Below, piece after piece: positions 10,962-19,500 of a stretch of 64,000 nt of DNA. The notes below the pieces were generated by a model. The model saw only the letters and a program-made list of their open reading frames with translations, was not told the DNA's origin and did no database searches. Every line of letters begins with the position of its first letter. The stretch's first letter is position 1. Source of the stretch: Aspidapion aeneum (taxonomy: Eukaryota > Arthropoda > Insecta > Coleoptera > Brentidae); the NCBI GenBank assembly GCA_963576565.1, contig OY755048.1, positions 7,088,136-7,152,135 on the forward strand. The letters are read 5' to 3'. Made by a program: the position numbers and the translations under genes.

Positions 10962-11178
10962 AATTAAATACGAAGTCCGGTGACGTAGCTTTTAAAAAAC
11001 TTTTTATTTGAAAAGACTACAAAAAATACTTATAACTAAAATGACCAATACAACTTGTAAAAGTATAATGATACCTAATTAGACCATTTGGGTGCATATA
11101 TAAACTTCAATGTACGGCGTCAGCAATATATTTGTTATTACAAACAAGATGAGATGTTATTATTCCAGGGATATTACT
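10962..11178 (-). repeat. 3' LTR of the retrovirus
   Basis: Base-for-base identical to 18410-18626. On the minus strand it contains a TATA-like TTTATATATGC (11094-11104) and AATAAA at 11003-11008, a usable polyadenylation signal in the same sense as Dicer-1. Confidence 0.95.
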
Positions 11179-12729
11179 CCTCCACCCTTAGTTTCGTCAA
11201 CGTCCTCGTTGATGAGTTTTTGGAGAACCCTTAAGGGAATATTTTTTGTCTTTGAGGTTTTTTGTTTTCGCCAAAAATAGAAAATAAAAATAAATATCAG
11301 GATTACTGCCAAACATAAAGTTAAGATAATGTAATTTTGGCTTTCAAAATTAAGTTCCTGTAGGACTAAAGGATCCAAAAGGTCTTCCTGCATTTTTTGC
11401 GGGTTTTCTAAATGTCTTATCTGCAAATTGATAGACAAGTTTGTTTCAGGAAGCTTTATTATATCTGGCAATGAAACAGAAATGTTATTTATTGATAATG
11501 AATATTTATTTTGATTAATTATTATGTCACACTGGCTGTTAATAAGATAACAGTTTTGAAGTGTGGTTTTCTGAAACTGGAAGCAATTTTCGTAAATTGT
11601 TTCGGAGTTTTTTGTACAGAAAAGTAGACCACTTTTATAAGTTAAAGTGTGAATTTGAAAATTATTTTTTACTGTGGCGAAAGGGCAATTTTTTGGTAAA
11701 AGGCAACTATGTGCAATGGGGTTGAAACAAATCCAATTTGAGTTAATTTCAGAGCATTGCTGATACCATAAATTGTTACAATAGTATTTACTGGGGCTAA
11801 TTAATATTTTTGATTCATTATTAGGTATTGGATAAACTATCTTAAGACTACAAGAATATTTTTCAAAGATTGGTATTTTCACTACAATGATTGACATATC
11901 TTTTAACAGAATAAGGCCAGTTTTACATATAAGAGTTAATTCTGACAGGTGTTTTAGTGGCCATAGAGAATTTTTTGGATAATGAGCTGTCAAATATTGC
12001 CAAATTTCCCTAATTTCATTGACATTCAAAATTTCTAAATCTAAAGTTTGCAGATGCGCAAAAGATATCATTCTCAGCATTTTTTCCAAAAATTTGTTTA
12101 GTTTTGAGATTTGTAAAATTTGGTTTTGCATACTGAGTAATAACGTGATTTCATTATTCAATTTTAAAATTTCGAAGCGAATGCATTTTGCGTTTTTATT
12201 TATAATGTTTACATTTTCCTGGAATTTGTTTATAATATTCCCGGCAAATGAACTAAGGTCATTTATCTTGTGCATCGTGTTAATTTGATTTTGTTTCAGT
12301 ATTTGTAAGTTCTGCGTTATTGTGTCTAGGTCGGTATTATCTAGGTTTCCTGTGACAAATTTAATACCGCTTCCCAGTAGGTTGAATAAACCGCGTTTCT
12401 TTCTAAGTTCATTGTTTTCTAAAGAATTTAGTTTTTCATAAGTATTGTACGTATCGTTTAAGCATGATTCAAGGAATTGAAATTGTATTTTTAATAAAGT
12501 ATTATTAACTTGATTGACTAAAGGGGATAAAAATAGGGAATTAGTAGTAAAAAGTTGGCTTAGAGACGTTTTAATTTTTGTCATATTAAAAGGTATGTAC
12601 ATAGTATGATAATGGCTTACAACTAAAGAAGGAGAGATTTCTTCGGTGTAGAATCCATTATTGTCCAATCTATTGACCTGAAGGGCCTGGTTGAGGTTCG
12701 TCAATGTCAGGAGGGACAGGATCAGGAAC
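11160..12729 (-). CDS. env: env-like glycoprotein
   Basis: Class: insect retrovirus envelope, the membrane protein that lets errantiviruses act as enveloped viruses. The open frame runs from a stop near 12770 to TAA at 11160-11162. It has no ATG of its own; TTG at 12704 is only an apparent start. A consensus acceptor (TTCCAG, 12730-12735) opens the frame at 12729 just before a hydrophobic, signal-like stretch. Counting from 12704, a basic furin-like site RKKR lies at about residues 101-104, followed by a glycine-rich fusion-peptide-like run. One membrane segment lies near 458-478, with a 36-residue tail. The last codons pass through the polypurine tract into the LTR. It overlaps the 3' end of pol by about 60 bases. 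No stop or frameshift is seen. Confidence 0.85.
11179..11189 (-). other. Polypurine tract
   Basis: AAGGGTGGAGG on the minus strand lies directly before the 3' LTR start AGTAATATCC. This is the expected plus-strand primer position and it fixes the LTR boundary. Confidence 0.85.
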
Positions 12730-15700
12730 CTGGAATGATTTAGGTTTTTTCCTGAGTCTTTTTATTTTTCTGACATGTGTGTTAATTGGTTTAGTTTTTG
12801 AGATACCAGTTATAACATTTTTATTGACGTTAGTTACTTTGGTAGGGATAAATTGGGGGTTCATTTTATTTCGAAGGGTGTTTTTTCTAAAGATAGTTTG
12901 ATCTTTTTGAATTTGAGGGGGCTCTTCGGTGTTTTTATTTTGTTTTTGTGTGGTGTGTAACTGTTTTTGATATGCTTTTTTGAAAACTTGATCGTGAAAA
13001 GGTATTAGTTCTTTCTTTCGTTGTTCATTATATTGTTCAAAAAGAGTGAGGTCGTTATTTATGTTTGGTTCGTTCACATAAGGGCCATATAAAATTGAAA
13101 AGGGGGAACAACCGGTAGTAGAGTGAATACTTTGGTTATATATTAAGATGGCTGACGTCATTATGTTTTGAGGTGTCTCATCGGGATTTTGCATTTTCAA
13201 GATACGTAATTTTTCTAACAAAGTTGAATGTAACCTTTCGATGGGGCTATTAGAAGAGGAGTTAGCGGGTGTTGTATAATGTAAATCGATACAAAATAGT
13301 TGACAGAACTCTTTAAGGAGATTGTTGTCAAACTCAGTTCCTTTATCTGTCACAATTTTTTGACAGGTGTTATGGTGGGAAAAATAATGTCTTAATTTGC
13401 TAAGAATAGTAACGGCGTTTCGATCGGAGATAAAATAAGTTTGTGCATATTTTGAAAATGAATCAATGATAGTTAAAAATTGACAATTTGAAAATCGAAA
13501 AACGTCCATATGAAGAGTTTTAAAAGGTTTTTCGGCCAATAAGGGTCCTTCATATGCTATTTTGTAAGGGTGTCTTTCGTACTTATTCTGTAGGCATATT
13601 TCGCAGGTGTTTATAAAGTTGGTAATAGAGTCTCTTAGTTTAGGCCAATAATATTTTTGTTTTAAATGATTGTAGGTTTCAGTTATGCCGTTATGATTAG
13701 ATTTGTGGTAATTTGCTATTATTTCTGTTTGCTGTTCGGTATTAATGACATCTGTTACATAAATGTTTGAAAAAATAAGTTTTGCATGAGGGTTTAAAAT
13801 TGAGCTAACTATTCTTTGAAATTCGAGTTTGAGTTCATTATTTGGGATATAAACCGTGAAAAGTGAATCGGGTTTTACTATTTCTTTTAAGATTTTAAGA
13901 ATGCATCCTTGTTGCTGATCTTTGTTTATTCGCACAAAGTTATGATTTTTCTTAAACGGGTTTGTATGGAAATGTTTGTATTCTTTACCGTAATCGATTA
14001 TTAATCGATTAGTTGCGTAATTTAGGGGTAATTCTGAAATCGGTAGGTATTTTCCGTCTGTGTCGTTGTTCGAGTGAACGGTGACGTCAGAGTCGTTATC
14101 ATTCTGAACTTTGTCAGTTTCAATTGGTTGAGAAGGATTTAAGTTTGATGTAGATGGTTTTGTCATTTCATTAAGGCGAGTTAGGTTGGTTTGTGTTTCT
14201 TGGTAAATTTCGTTAATGACGTAATCGGAGAGATTAAAATCGGTTAGGTCCGCAACTGAGTGATCGACGTTAGGGGATATAGACATGACGTCATTTGTTT
14301 CGTGGGTGTTGATGTCTATTCTTGAGAGTGCGTCAGCAACGACATTTTCTTTGCCTTTTTTGTATTTTATTTCGAAGTTGTACTCCTCTAGTTTAAGTTT
14401 CCAACGAATTAAACGGGAGTTTGGCTCTTGAATTTTTGACAGCCAAACTAATGGATTGTGATCGGTTTCTATGGTGAATTTTTGTCCGTAAAGATAAGGT
14501 CTAAAGTGTTTTGTTGATTCTAGAATAGCAAGGAGTTCTTTTTCTATAGTAGAGTAGTTTTTCTCGGCTGAATTTAAAGTTCTGGAGTAATATGCGATCG
14601 GTTTATTATTTTGCGAAAGGACAGAGCCTAGAGCTATGTTTGAGGCGTCTGTCGTAAGTATAAAGGGTTTTGTAAAGTCGGGATATTGAAGAACGGGAGA
14701 GTTTGTTATAAGTTCTTTACATTTTTGAAAAGCATTTTGATATTCCTGATTTTTAATATTAATTTCGCTCCCTTTTCGTAGACATCGCGTGAGAGGAAAT
14801 GTAATTTTAGAAAAGTTCTTTATGAATCTGCGGTAGTATCCTACGAGACCTAAGAAAGATTTTATTTCTTTTTGTGTTCTAGGTATAGGGTAACGTATGA
14901 TCGCGTCGATTTTCATTGGATTCGGTTTAATACCTTCCGGCGTTATGATATGCCCTAAAAATGCAACTTCTTTTTGTAGAAACTCTGATTTGTCTGGCTG
15001 TATTTTTAGGTTTACTTCTTTTAATTTTTTAAATATGATTCTAATATGATCAATGTGTTCTGATAAAGATTTTGAAAATATGACTACGTCATCCATGTAG
15101 ACAAAGCAGAATTTGTACAGGTAGTCCCTAAGGACTTCGTCCATCATTCTTTGGAATGTGGCGGGGGCGTTTTTTAAGCCAAAAGGCATGCGCAAGTATT
15201 CAAAATGGCCGTTATTAACTGTGAAAGCAGTTTTCTCGATGGATTTAGGATCCATTTCTATTTGGTGAAAACCTTGGGCAAGGTCAAGGGTCGTGAAGTA
15301 GGTACATTTTCCTAGATTATCCAGGATCTCGTCTATTCTTGGAAGAGGCCACTTGTCCTCAATAGTTTCATCGTTCAAGCGGCGGTAGTCGATGACTAAC
15401 CTAAATTTCTTCTTTCCAGAAGCATCTGCTTTTTTTGGAACTATCCAAACAGGTGCAGAATAGGGAGAAATGGAGGGACGAATGATTTTATTGTCAAGAA
15501 GCTTTTGAATTTGACTTTGAATTTCAGCATTCATTGCTGGAGGATGTCGAAAAGATTTAACATAGATAGGACGGTCGTTTGTCGTGCGGATAAAATGTTT
15601 AGTTTGACTTGTAAAAGAAAGGTCACAATTTTCGTTATACATAATGTCTTTGAATTCCTTACAAAGAGGCAAAATTTTAGATTTTTCAAGAGGCGTGAGA

Positions 15701-16410
15701 TGATCTAGTCTTAATTGTGTGTCAGGGTCGAAGGCTGTGTTGTATTGATTAGGGGGGTCAATTATATCGAATTGTTCTTGAGGTATGACCTTGACTCGAT
15801 CGTGAAAGTTAATATTGACGTTTGGGTTTGGATTGGGGATTTTGCAAAAACCGTTTTCGATTTTTACGAGACTGTCGGGAATAATGTGATCATTTATAGA
15901 AAAAGAGGGCAAAAGTGCAGTGCCTTTTTTGTAATTGACAGGGACTATCAAGGAATTGACATGAAAATTTTGAATCGGCTGCTTTAAAGGTTCGTTATAG
16001 GCTAACGAAAAAGGAATGTTAATTTTGTTTAAAGTTAATATTCTATTTTCAAAGTCGACTATACCGTTTAAATTTTTAAGGTCTCTTGAGCCTATTAATG
16101 CATCAAAGTCCTTATGCCAGTCTAAAACACGCATTTTAAAATTTTCGTTTATTCCTAGTTCTTGTAATAAATTTAATTTTAAATTTTGATTTTCTTTGTA
16201 TGTCTTTCTGCAGGCAGTTACTTCAAAAGGTTCAAAAAATATATTATCGGGGTACATTTTGGCTATTTTTGGGGAGATTATAGAGTCTGAGGCTCCTGAA
16301 TCGATAAGAATTGTTATTTGCGTTTTTGGTAAATAAAAATATGGTAGTTCGATTTGTCGGGCAACGTTATTTAAGTCGACGGGGGATCCAAGGCTGTTTC
16401 CTGAAAATTT
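12670..16410 (-). CDS. pol: pol polyprotein: protease, RT, RNase H, integrase
   Basis: Read in the -1 frame relative to gag, so the start given is the slippery site; there is no separate initiator (the ATG at 16257 lies inside the frame). In order: an aspartic protease motif DSGAS just before 16257; reverse transcriptase with the YMDD box near 15095; RNase H (TTDAS, IETDHNP, ADALSR); an HHCC zinc-binding segment; and integrase with D, D and E in HMDVF, VTDKGTEFD and SPIERLH. The C-terminus is basic and proline-rich and overlaps env. The roughly 1,245 codons are uninterrupted. The family is Ty3/gypsy errantivirus; activity is inferred from integrity, not shown. Confidence 0.95.
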   Translation of the reverse strand, partial: KFSGNSLGSPVDLNNVARQIELPYFYLPKTQITILIDSGASDSIISPKIAKMYPDNIFFEPFEVTACRKTYKENQNLKLNLLQELGINENFKMRVLDWHKDFDALIGSRDLKNLNGIVDFENRILTLNKINIPFSLAYNEPLKQPIQNFHVNSLIVPVNYKKGTALLPSFSINDHIIPDSLVKIENGFCKIPNPNPNVNINFHDRVKVIPQEQFDIIDPPNQYNTAFDPDTQLRLDHLTPLEKSKILPLCKEFKDIMYNENCDLSFTSQTKHFIRTTNDRPIYVKSFRHPPAMNAEIQSQIQKLLDNKIIRPSISPYSAPVWIVPKKADASGKKKFRLVIDYRRLNDETIEDKWPLPRIDEILDNLGKCTYFTTLDLAQGFHQIEMDPKSIEKTAFTVNNGHFEYLRMPFGLKNAPATFQRMMDEVLRDYLYKFCFVYMDDVVIFSKSLSEHIDHIRIIFKKLKEVNLKIQPDKSEFLQKEVAFLGHIITPEGIKPNPMKIDAIIRYPIPRTQKEIKSFLGLVGYYRRFIKNFSKITFPLTRCLRKGSEINIKNQEYQNAFQKCKELITNSPVLQYPDFTKPFILTTDASNIALGSVLSQNNKPIAYYSRTLNSAEKNYSTIEKELLAILESTKHFRPYLYGQKFTIETDHNPLVWLSKIQEPNSRLIRWKLKLEEYNFEIKYKKGKENVVADALSRIDINTHETNDVMSISPNVDHSVADLTDFNLSDYVINEIYQETQTNLTRLNEMTKPSTSNLNPSQPIETDKVQNDNDSDVTVHSNNDTDGKYLPISELPLNYATNRLIIDYGKEYKHFHTNPFKKNHNFVRINKDQQQGCILKILKEIVKPDSLFTVYIPNNELKLEFQRIVSSILNPHAKLIFSNIYVTDVINTEQQTEIIANYHKSNHNGITETYNHLKQKYYWPKLRDSITNFINTCEICLQNKYERHPYKIAYEGPLLAEKPFKTLHMDVFRFSNCQFLTIIDSFSKYAQTYFISDRNAVTILSKLRHYFSHHNTCQKIVTDKGTEFDNNLLKEFCQLFCIDLHYTTPANSSSNSPIERLHSTLLEKLRILKMQNPDETPQNIMTSAILIYNQSIHSTTGCSPFSILYGPYVNEPNINNDLTLFEQYNEQRKKELIPFHDQVFKKAYQKQLHTTQKQNKNTEEPPQIQKDQTIFRKNTLRNKMNPQFIPTKVTNVNKNVITGISKTKPINTHVRKIKRLRKKPKSFQVPDPVPPDIDEPQPGPSGQ

Positions 16411-18014
16411 TCGCTTGCGGCGTTTGTTTGTAAATTATGTTCGTAAGAGCAGTTTTCTTGTTGGCTAGTGGGTTCTTCGTTATAAAAATGAGGATCGTAA
16501 AAATAGTCAGGGTTTTCTTCACTATAATTATTGTAAGTTTGATTTTCACAGGTTTGTTCGTAGGTTTGTTCGTAGTTTTGTTCGTAAGTTTGTTCTGGGT
16601 ATGTTTCTACATTTGTCAAAAATCCTGAGGGTTTAAAAATTCCTGAAGGTCGATTGTATGGGGGTCTTTGATAGTGTTGCCTTGACGGACCAATTGTTGA
16701 TGTCGACATAGGGGTTGGCTTGTCTAAAATGGGTTTATTTTGTGGGGCGAAGGCGTTAGTTGGTCTTCCAAAATTTTGAAAATTTTGAGGTTGATTTTGA
16801 AAAGGTCTAGGTTGATTAAAATTAAAGTTAGGTTGTCTAAATTGAGAGTTAAAAGGTGGATTAAAATTAAATTGTCTGGTAAACTGAGGGTTCGAAAAAG
16901 GTTGCATAAACGGGTTAAAACGTTGTTGGGGTGGTTTTGGTCTTATTTGATTAGTTTGGGGGTTGCGATTAAAATTTTGGTTTTGTCTAAAGTTATTGTT
17001 GGGTTTTAAAAATGAATTATTTCCTTTGTGCAAGTTCGAGTTATTACTTGTAAAATTGACTTGCGCTTCTACTATGTTATTACTCATGACGTCCTTGTAG
17101 GCTTCGTCTAAAGTTGCAGGAGTTTTAAGCATAAGAAGCGTTTTTAAAGAGTCTGGGGAGTTTGCGGTCAAAATTAAAACAGATACTTTTTCTACTTGAG
17201 ATATAAGCAGTAACTTTTGTGCGTTATCTGCTACTTCACATTGAATTTTTCCAAAAATTCTTTGGCAAAAGGCCTTAAGTCTATCGATAAACTGCAAAAT
17301 GTCTTCGTTTGCGTCAATTTTAATGTACTGAAGTTCTTGCATCAAAATTTCGTGATTAATTGGATCACCAAATTTTTGTCTTAAAGCTAACTTAATTTTT
17401 TCAAAAGTATTTAAATCTGGCCTTTCTAATAGAAAATTTTGAGCTTTGCCTACCAGTTTCGATTTTATGGCAGACAGGACCAATTTTTGTTGCTCAATAG
17501 AATTACCAAAATAAAGTTCATAAAATTCTTTTACAGAAATCAAAAAACTTTCTAAATGGGATTGACTGCCATCAAATGTGGGCAACAATGACGTGTAAAA
17601 TTTAAGATTTTCCATTGTGTTAGAAAGTTCTTCGTTTTGTAAAGTGTTATCTAATTGGTTACTACTAACGCTACTTAAACTACTGTTAAAACTAGTGTTT
17701 AAATTTGCAAAATTTAAAGAATCAAAATTTTCTAAAAATCTATTTTCTAAATTATTTTCAGTATTTTCTTCTAAACTTTCTTCTATACTTTCTAATTGCT
17801 GTTGAGTGTCTAGTCTCGATGTCGACTGACCACTTAAATTTCTTAAACTACTTTGCAAACTACTTATTTGCTCAAAATTTAAATTTAAAGACGGTTTCTT
17901 CAAACTTGCTAGATAGTTTTCAATTTCAGTTTTAACGTTTTCTTTCTTATTTTCTGCTCCTAATCCTAGTTTTGTTTTGTTCTTTTCTAAAATATTCTTT
18001 AATCGCCTAGGCAT
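16371..18014 (-). CDS. gag: gag structural polyprotein
   Basis: The first ATG of the frame is at 18014 (547 codons); the frame is open 10 codons further upstream but without ATG. The N-terminal half is charged and helical. The C-terminal half is rich in Asn, Gln, Phe and Pro with repeated NFNQP-like words, then YEQTYEQ repeats. No CCHC zinc knuckle is visible, which is usual for errantivirus gag. It ends in TAA 36 nt beyond the slippery heptamer. Gag should form the particle core and bind RNA. Confidence 0.85.
   Translation of the reverse strand: MPRRLKNILEKNKTKLGLGAENKKENVKTEIENYLASLKKPSLNLNFEQISSLQSSLRNLSGQSTSRLDTQQQLESIEESLEENTENNLENRFLENFDSLNFANLNTSFNSSLSSVSSNQLDNTLQNEELSNTMENLKFYTSLLPTFDGSQSHLESFLISVKEFYELYFGNSIEQQKLVLSAIKSKLVGKAQNFLLERPDLNTFEKIKLALRQKFGDPINHEILMQELQYIKIDANEDILQFIDRLKAFCQRIFGKIQCEVADNAQKLLLISQVEKVSVLILTANSPDSLKTLLMLKTPATLDEAYKDVMSNNIVEAQVNFTSNNSNLHKGNNSFLKPNNNFRQNQNFNRNPQTNQIRPKPPQQRFNPFMQPFSNPQFTRQFNFNPPFNSQFRQPNFNFNQPRPFQNQPQNFQNFGRPTNAFAPQNKPILDKPTPMSTSTIGPSRQHYQRPPYNRPSGIFKPSGFLTNVETYPEQTYEQNYEQTYEQTCENQTYNNYSEENPDYFYDPHFYNEEPTSQQENCSYEHNLQTNAASENFQETALDPPST
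16404..16410 (-). promoter_or_regulatory. -1 ribosomal frameshift site (gag-pol)
   Basis: The heptamer A AAT TTT fits the canonical X XXY YYZ form in the gag frame. Slipping -1 here enters the pol frame, which is open on both sides. It lies shortly before the gag stop. A downstream stem or pseudoknot was not worked out. Confidence 0.7.
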
Positions 18015-18036
18015 CAAGAAAGTCAAAAAAAACTTA

Positions 18037-18038
18037 CA
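18037..18038 (-). promoter_or_regulatory. Candidate splice donor for subgenomic env mRNA
   Basis: The sequence TTAT then GTAAGT lies 23 bases before the gag ATG. Paired with the acceptor at 12730-12731 it would remove gag and pol. The junction would supply the initiator codon that env lacks, in the env frame. Confidence 0.55.
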
Positions 18039-18392
18039 TAACAATCGAGGATAAATCCATAAGGCTTGTTCTGTAGAGGTTACGCCACCAAAAGGAATCC
18101 TATAAATGGGGGTTGACTTTAGCTTTTCTGCCTATGACACCGGGCTCAGTAGGGATGTGTCGTTGGTTAGGCTTTTGGCTTCGGCGGGACTCATACAACA
18201 CGGTAGACGTCACTAGCTTCAACTCCAGGCTTTATTCCACAACACTTCTTTACGTTCGACGTCGTAAAAGGTATTTTCTTTTAAGAAAAAGTTCACAATT
18301 CGTACGGGACGTAAAGTTCGGTTTGAATAGCGCACTAAGACTTAAAAGTCACTTTCGTACAACGGAAAACCGATAAAGGACGAAATCGCACT

Positions 18393-18410
18393 ATCCTGTT
18401 CGCAGCGCCA
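18393..18410 (-). other. Primer-binding site
   Basis: TGGCGCTGCGAACAGGAT starts at the last base of the 5' LTR and should pair with the 3' end of a tRNA. The first bases resemble serine-type primer sites of the 17.6/297 group, but the match is not exact, so the tRNA is left open. Confidence 0.7.
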
Positions 18411-18626
18411 ATTAAATACGAAGTCCGGTGACGTAGCTTTTAAAAAACTTTTTATTTGAAAAGACTACAAAAAATACTTATAACTAAAATGACCAATACA
18501 ACTTGTAAAAGTATAATGATACCTAATTAGACCATTTGGGTGCATATATAAACTTCAATGTACGGCGTCAGCAATATATTTGTTATTACAAACAAGATGA
18601 GATGTTATTATTCCAGGGATATTACT
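18410..18626 (-). repeat. 5' LTR of the retrovirus
   Basis: Identical to the LTR at 10962-11178. It should carry the promoter for the genomic RNA; the TATA-like box lies at the equivalent position on the minus strand (18542-18552). Confidence 0.95.
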
Positions 18627-18630
18627 CTCG

Positions 18631-19135
18631 TCTCTTGATTTCAGTTGTTTGGCTTTGTTAGTTTAATAATTTGTCCCAGGTATACATATTACTCTACTTG
18701 TTCTATTTTTTCTTGGTATTCTGATCGTGATATCTTCTTCTGTGTTTGTTATGATTTTAGTTTTAGTTTAGTTCATACTCAAGCCTAGATTTTAAGCTGC
18801 TGTATTCAGTTCTTCCAGCGTTTTTATCAGTTCTTCTTTCTTATCTGTTATTAAGGCGATATATCTTAGGTGGTTACGCTTATTTTGATGCTCTTCTTCC
18901 TAATCTAAGTTTTTAAAAACATTTACTAGGGCCTGGTTAAATAGTTTAGGGGTAGTTCACCCTGTATGACACCTCTTCTTATGCAGATTAGCTATCTATT
19001 CGGCTGTCAATTAAAGATACTTTTACTCCCCAGTAATCATGCTATCGTAAGCTTTTTCAAAGTCCATAAACGCAATATATAGTGGAATCTTGTATTCGTT
19101 TGCTAGTTCTATTCTATTCTCTATACATGAGGTAA
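18631..19135 (-). mobile_element. RTE-type LINE, continuation after the retrovirus
   Basis: The sequence follows on from 10957 when the retrovirus is removed. It matches 43955-44515 (GTCTCTTGATTTCAG, TAAAGATACTTTTACT, TTGCTAGTTCTATTCTATTC region). The reading frame is decayed. It ends where a different MITE arm begins (19143). Confidence 0.7.
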
Positions 19136-19142
19136 ACTTTTA

Positions 19143-19330
19143 GGTGTGGATAATGGTTTTTCGAGGTTTTCAGCAAAACTAGACCTCCTATCAAAAAAAG
19201 TTTAATACAAAAATTATAGGTAATAATAAGGTCTACTAACTTTTGTGTTAACCATTTTTGTACTTAAGTTAAAATTTTGAAGAAATTTGACGCCTTACCT
19301 TTTTTAATATTTATTTTTAGGGTTTATTTA
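19143..19330. mobile_element. Single arm of the 21985-22771 MITE family
   Basis: GGTTTTTCGAGGTTTTCAGC followed by AAAACTAGACCTCCTATC parallels both arms of the fold-back element at 21985-22771. No partner arm is visible. Confidence 0.45.
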
Positions 19331-19500
19331 CTTTCAAAACTAAAAAGAAAATGTCCAAGTTCAGAAAGCAGTTAAAAATCACAGTAGTCAATTTTTTTGG
19401 TAGGACATCTATGTTTAGATGGTGTAAAAAAATAACATCAAGAAGGAAAAACTTGCCAGGAAATGCGAAAAAGTGACACGGTGAAAATCAATAATAGCAC

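Larger units (their letters stand above)
10962..18626 (-). mobile_element. Complete errantivirus-like endogenous retrovirus (Ty3/gypsy)
   Basis: Two identical 217-bp LTRs bound a 7.2 kb interior with gag, pol and env all open. The 4-bp target CTCG is duplicated (10958-10961 and 18627-18630). In element orientation the LTR starts AGT and ends AATT, the style of gypsy/17.6-type errantiviruses, which also make 4-bp duplications. A primer-binding site abuts the 5' LTR and a polypurine tract abuts the 3' LTR. The host sequence is an RTE LINE copy; the paralogous uninterrupted site is near 43950. It lies in Dicer-1 intron 6 in the same orientation as the gene. Identical LTRs point to very recent insertion. 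Confidence 0.95.

Noticed and set aside
12704..12704. TTG at 12704 as the env start
   Set aside because: It is not ATG, and it would cut into the hydrophobic signal-like stretch. The splice-dependent start explains the frame better.
15505..15987. Plus-strand frames opposite pol and gag
   Set aside because: Antisense shadows of strongly conserved protein-coding sequence on the other strand.
18015..18044. Gag start at TTG 18044
   Set aside because: The first ATG is at 18014. The upstream ten codons contain the candidate splice donor.
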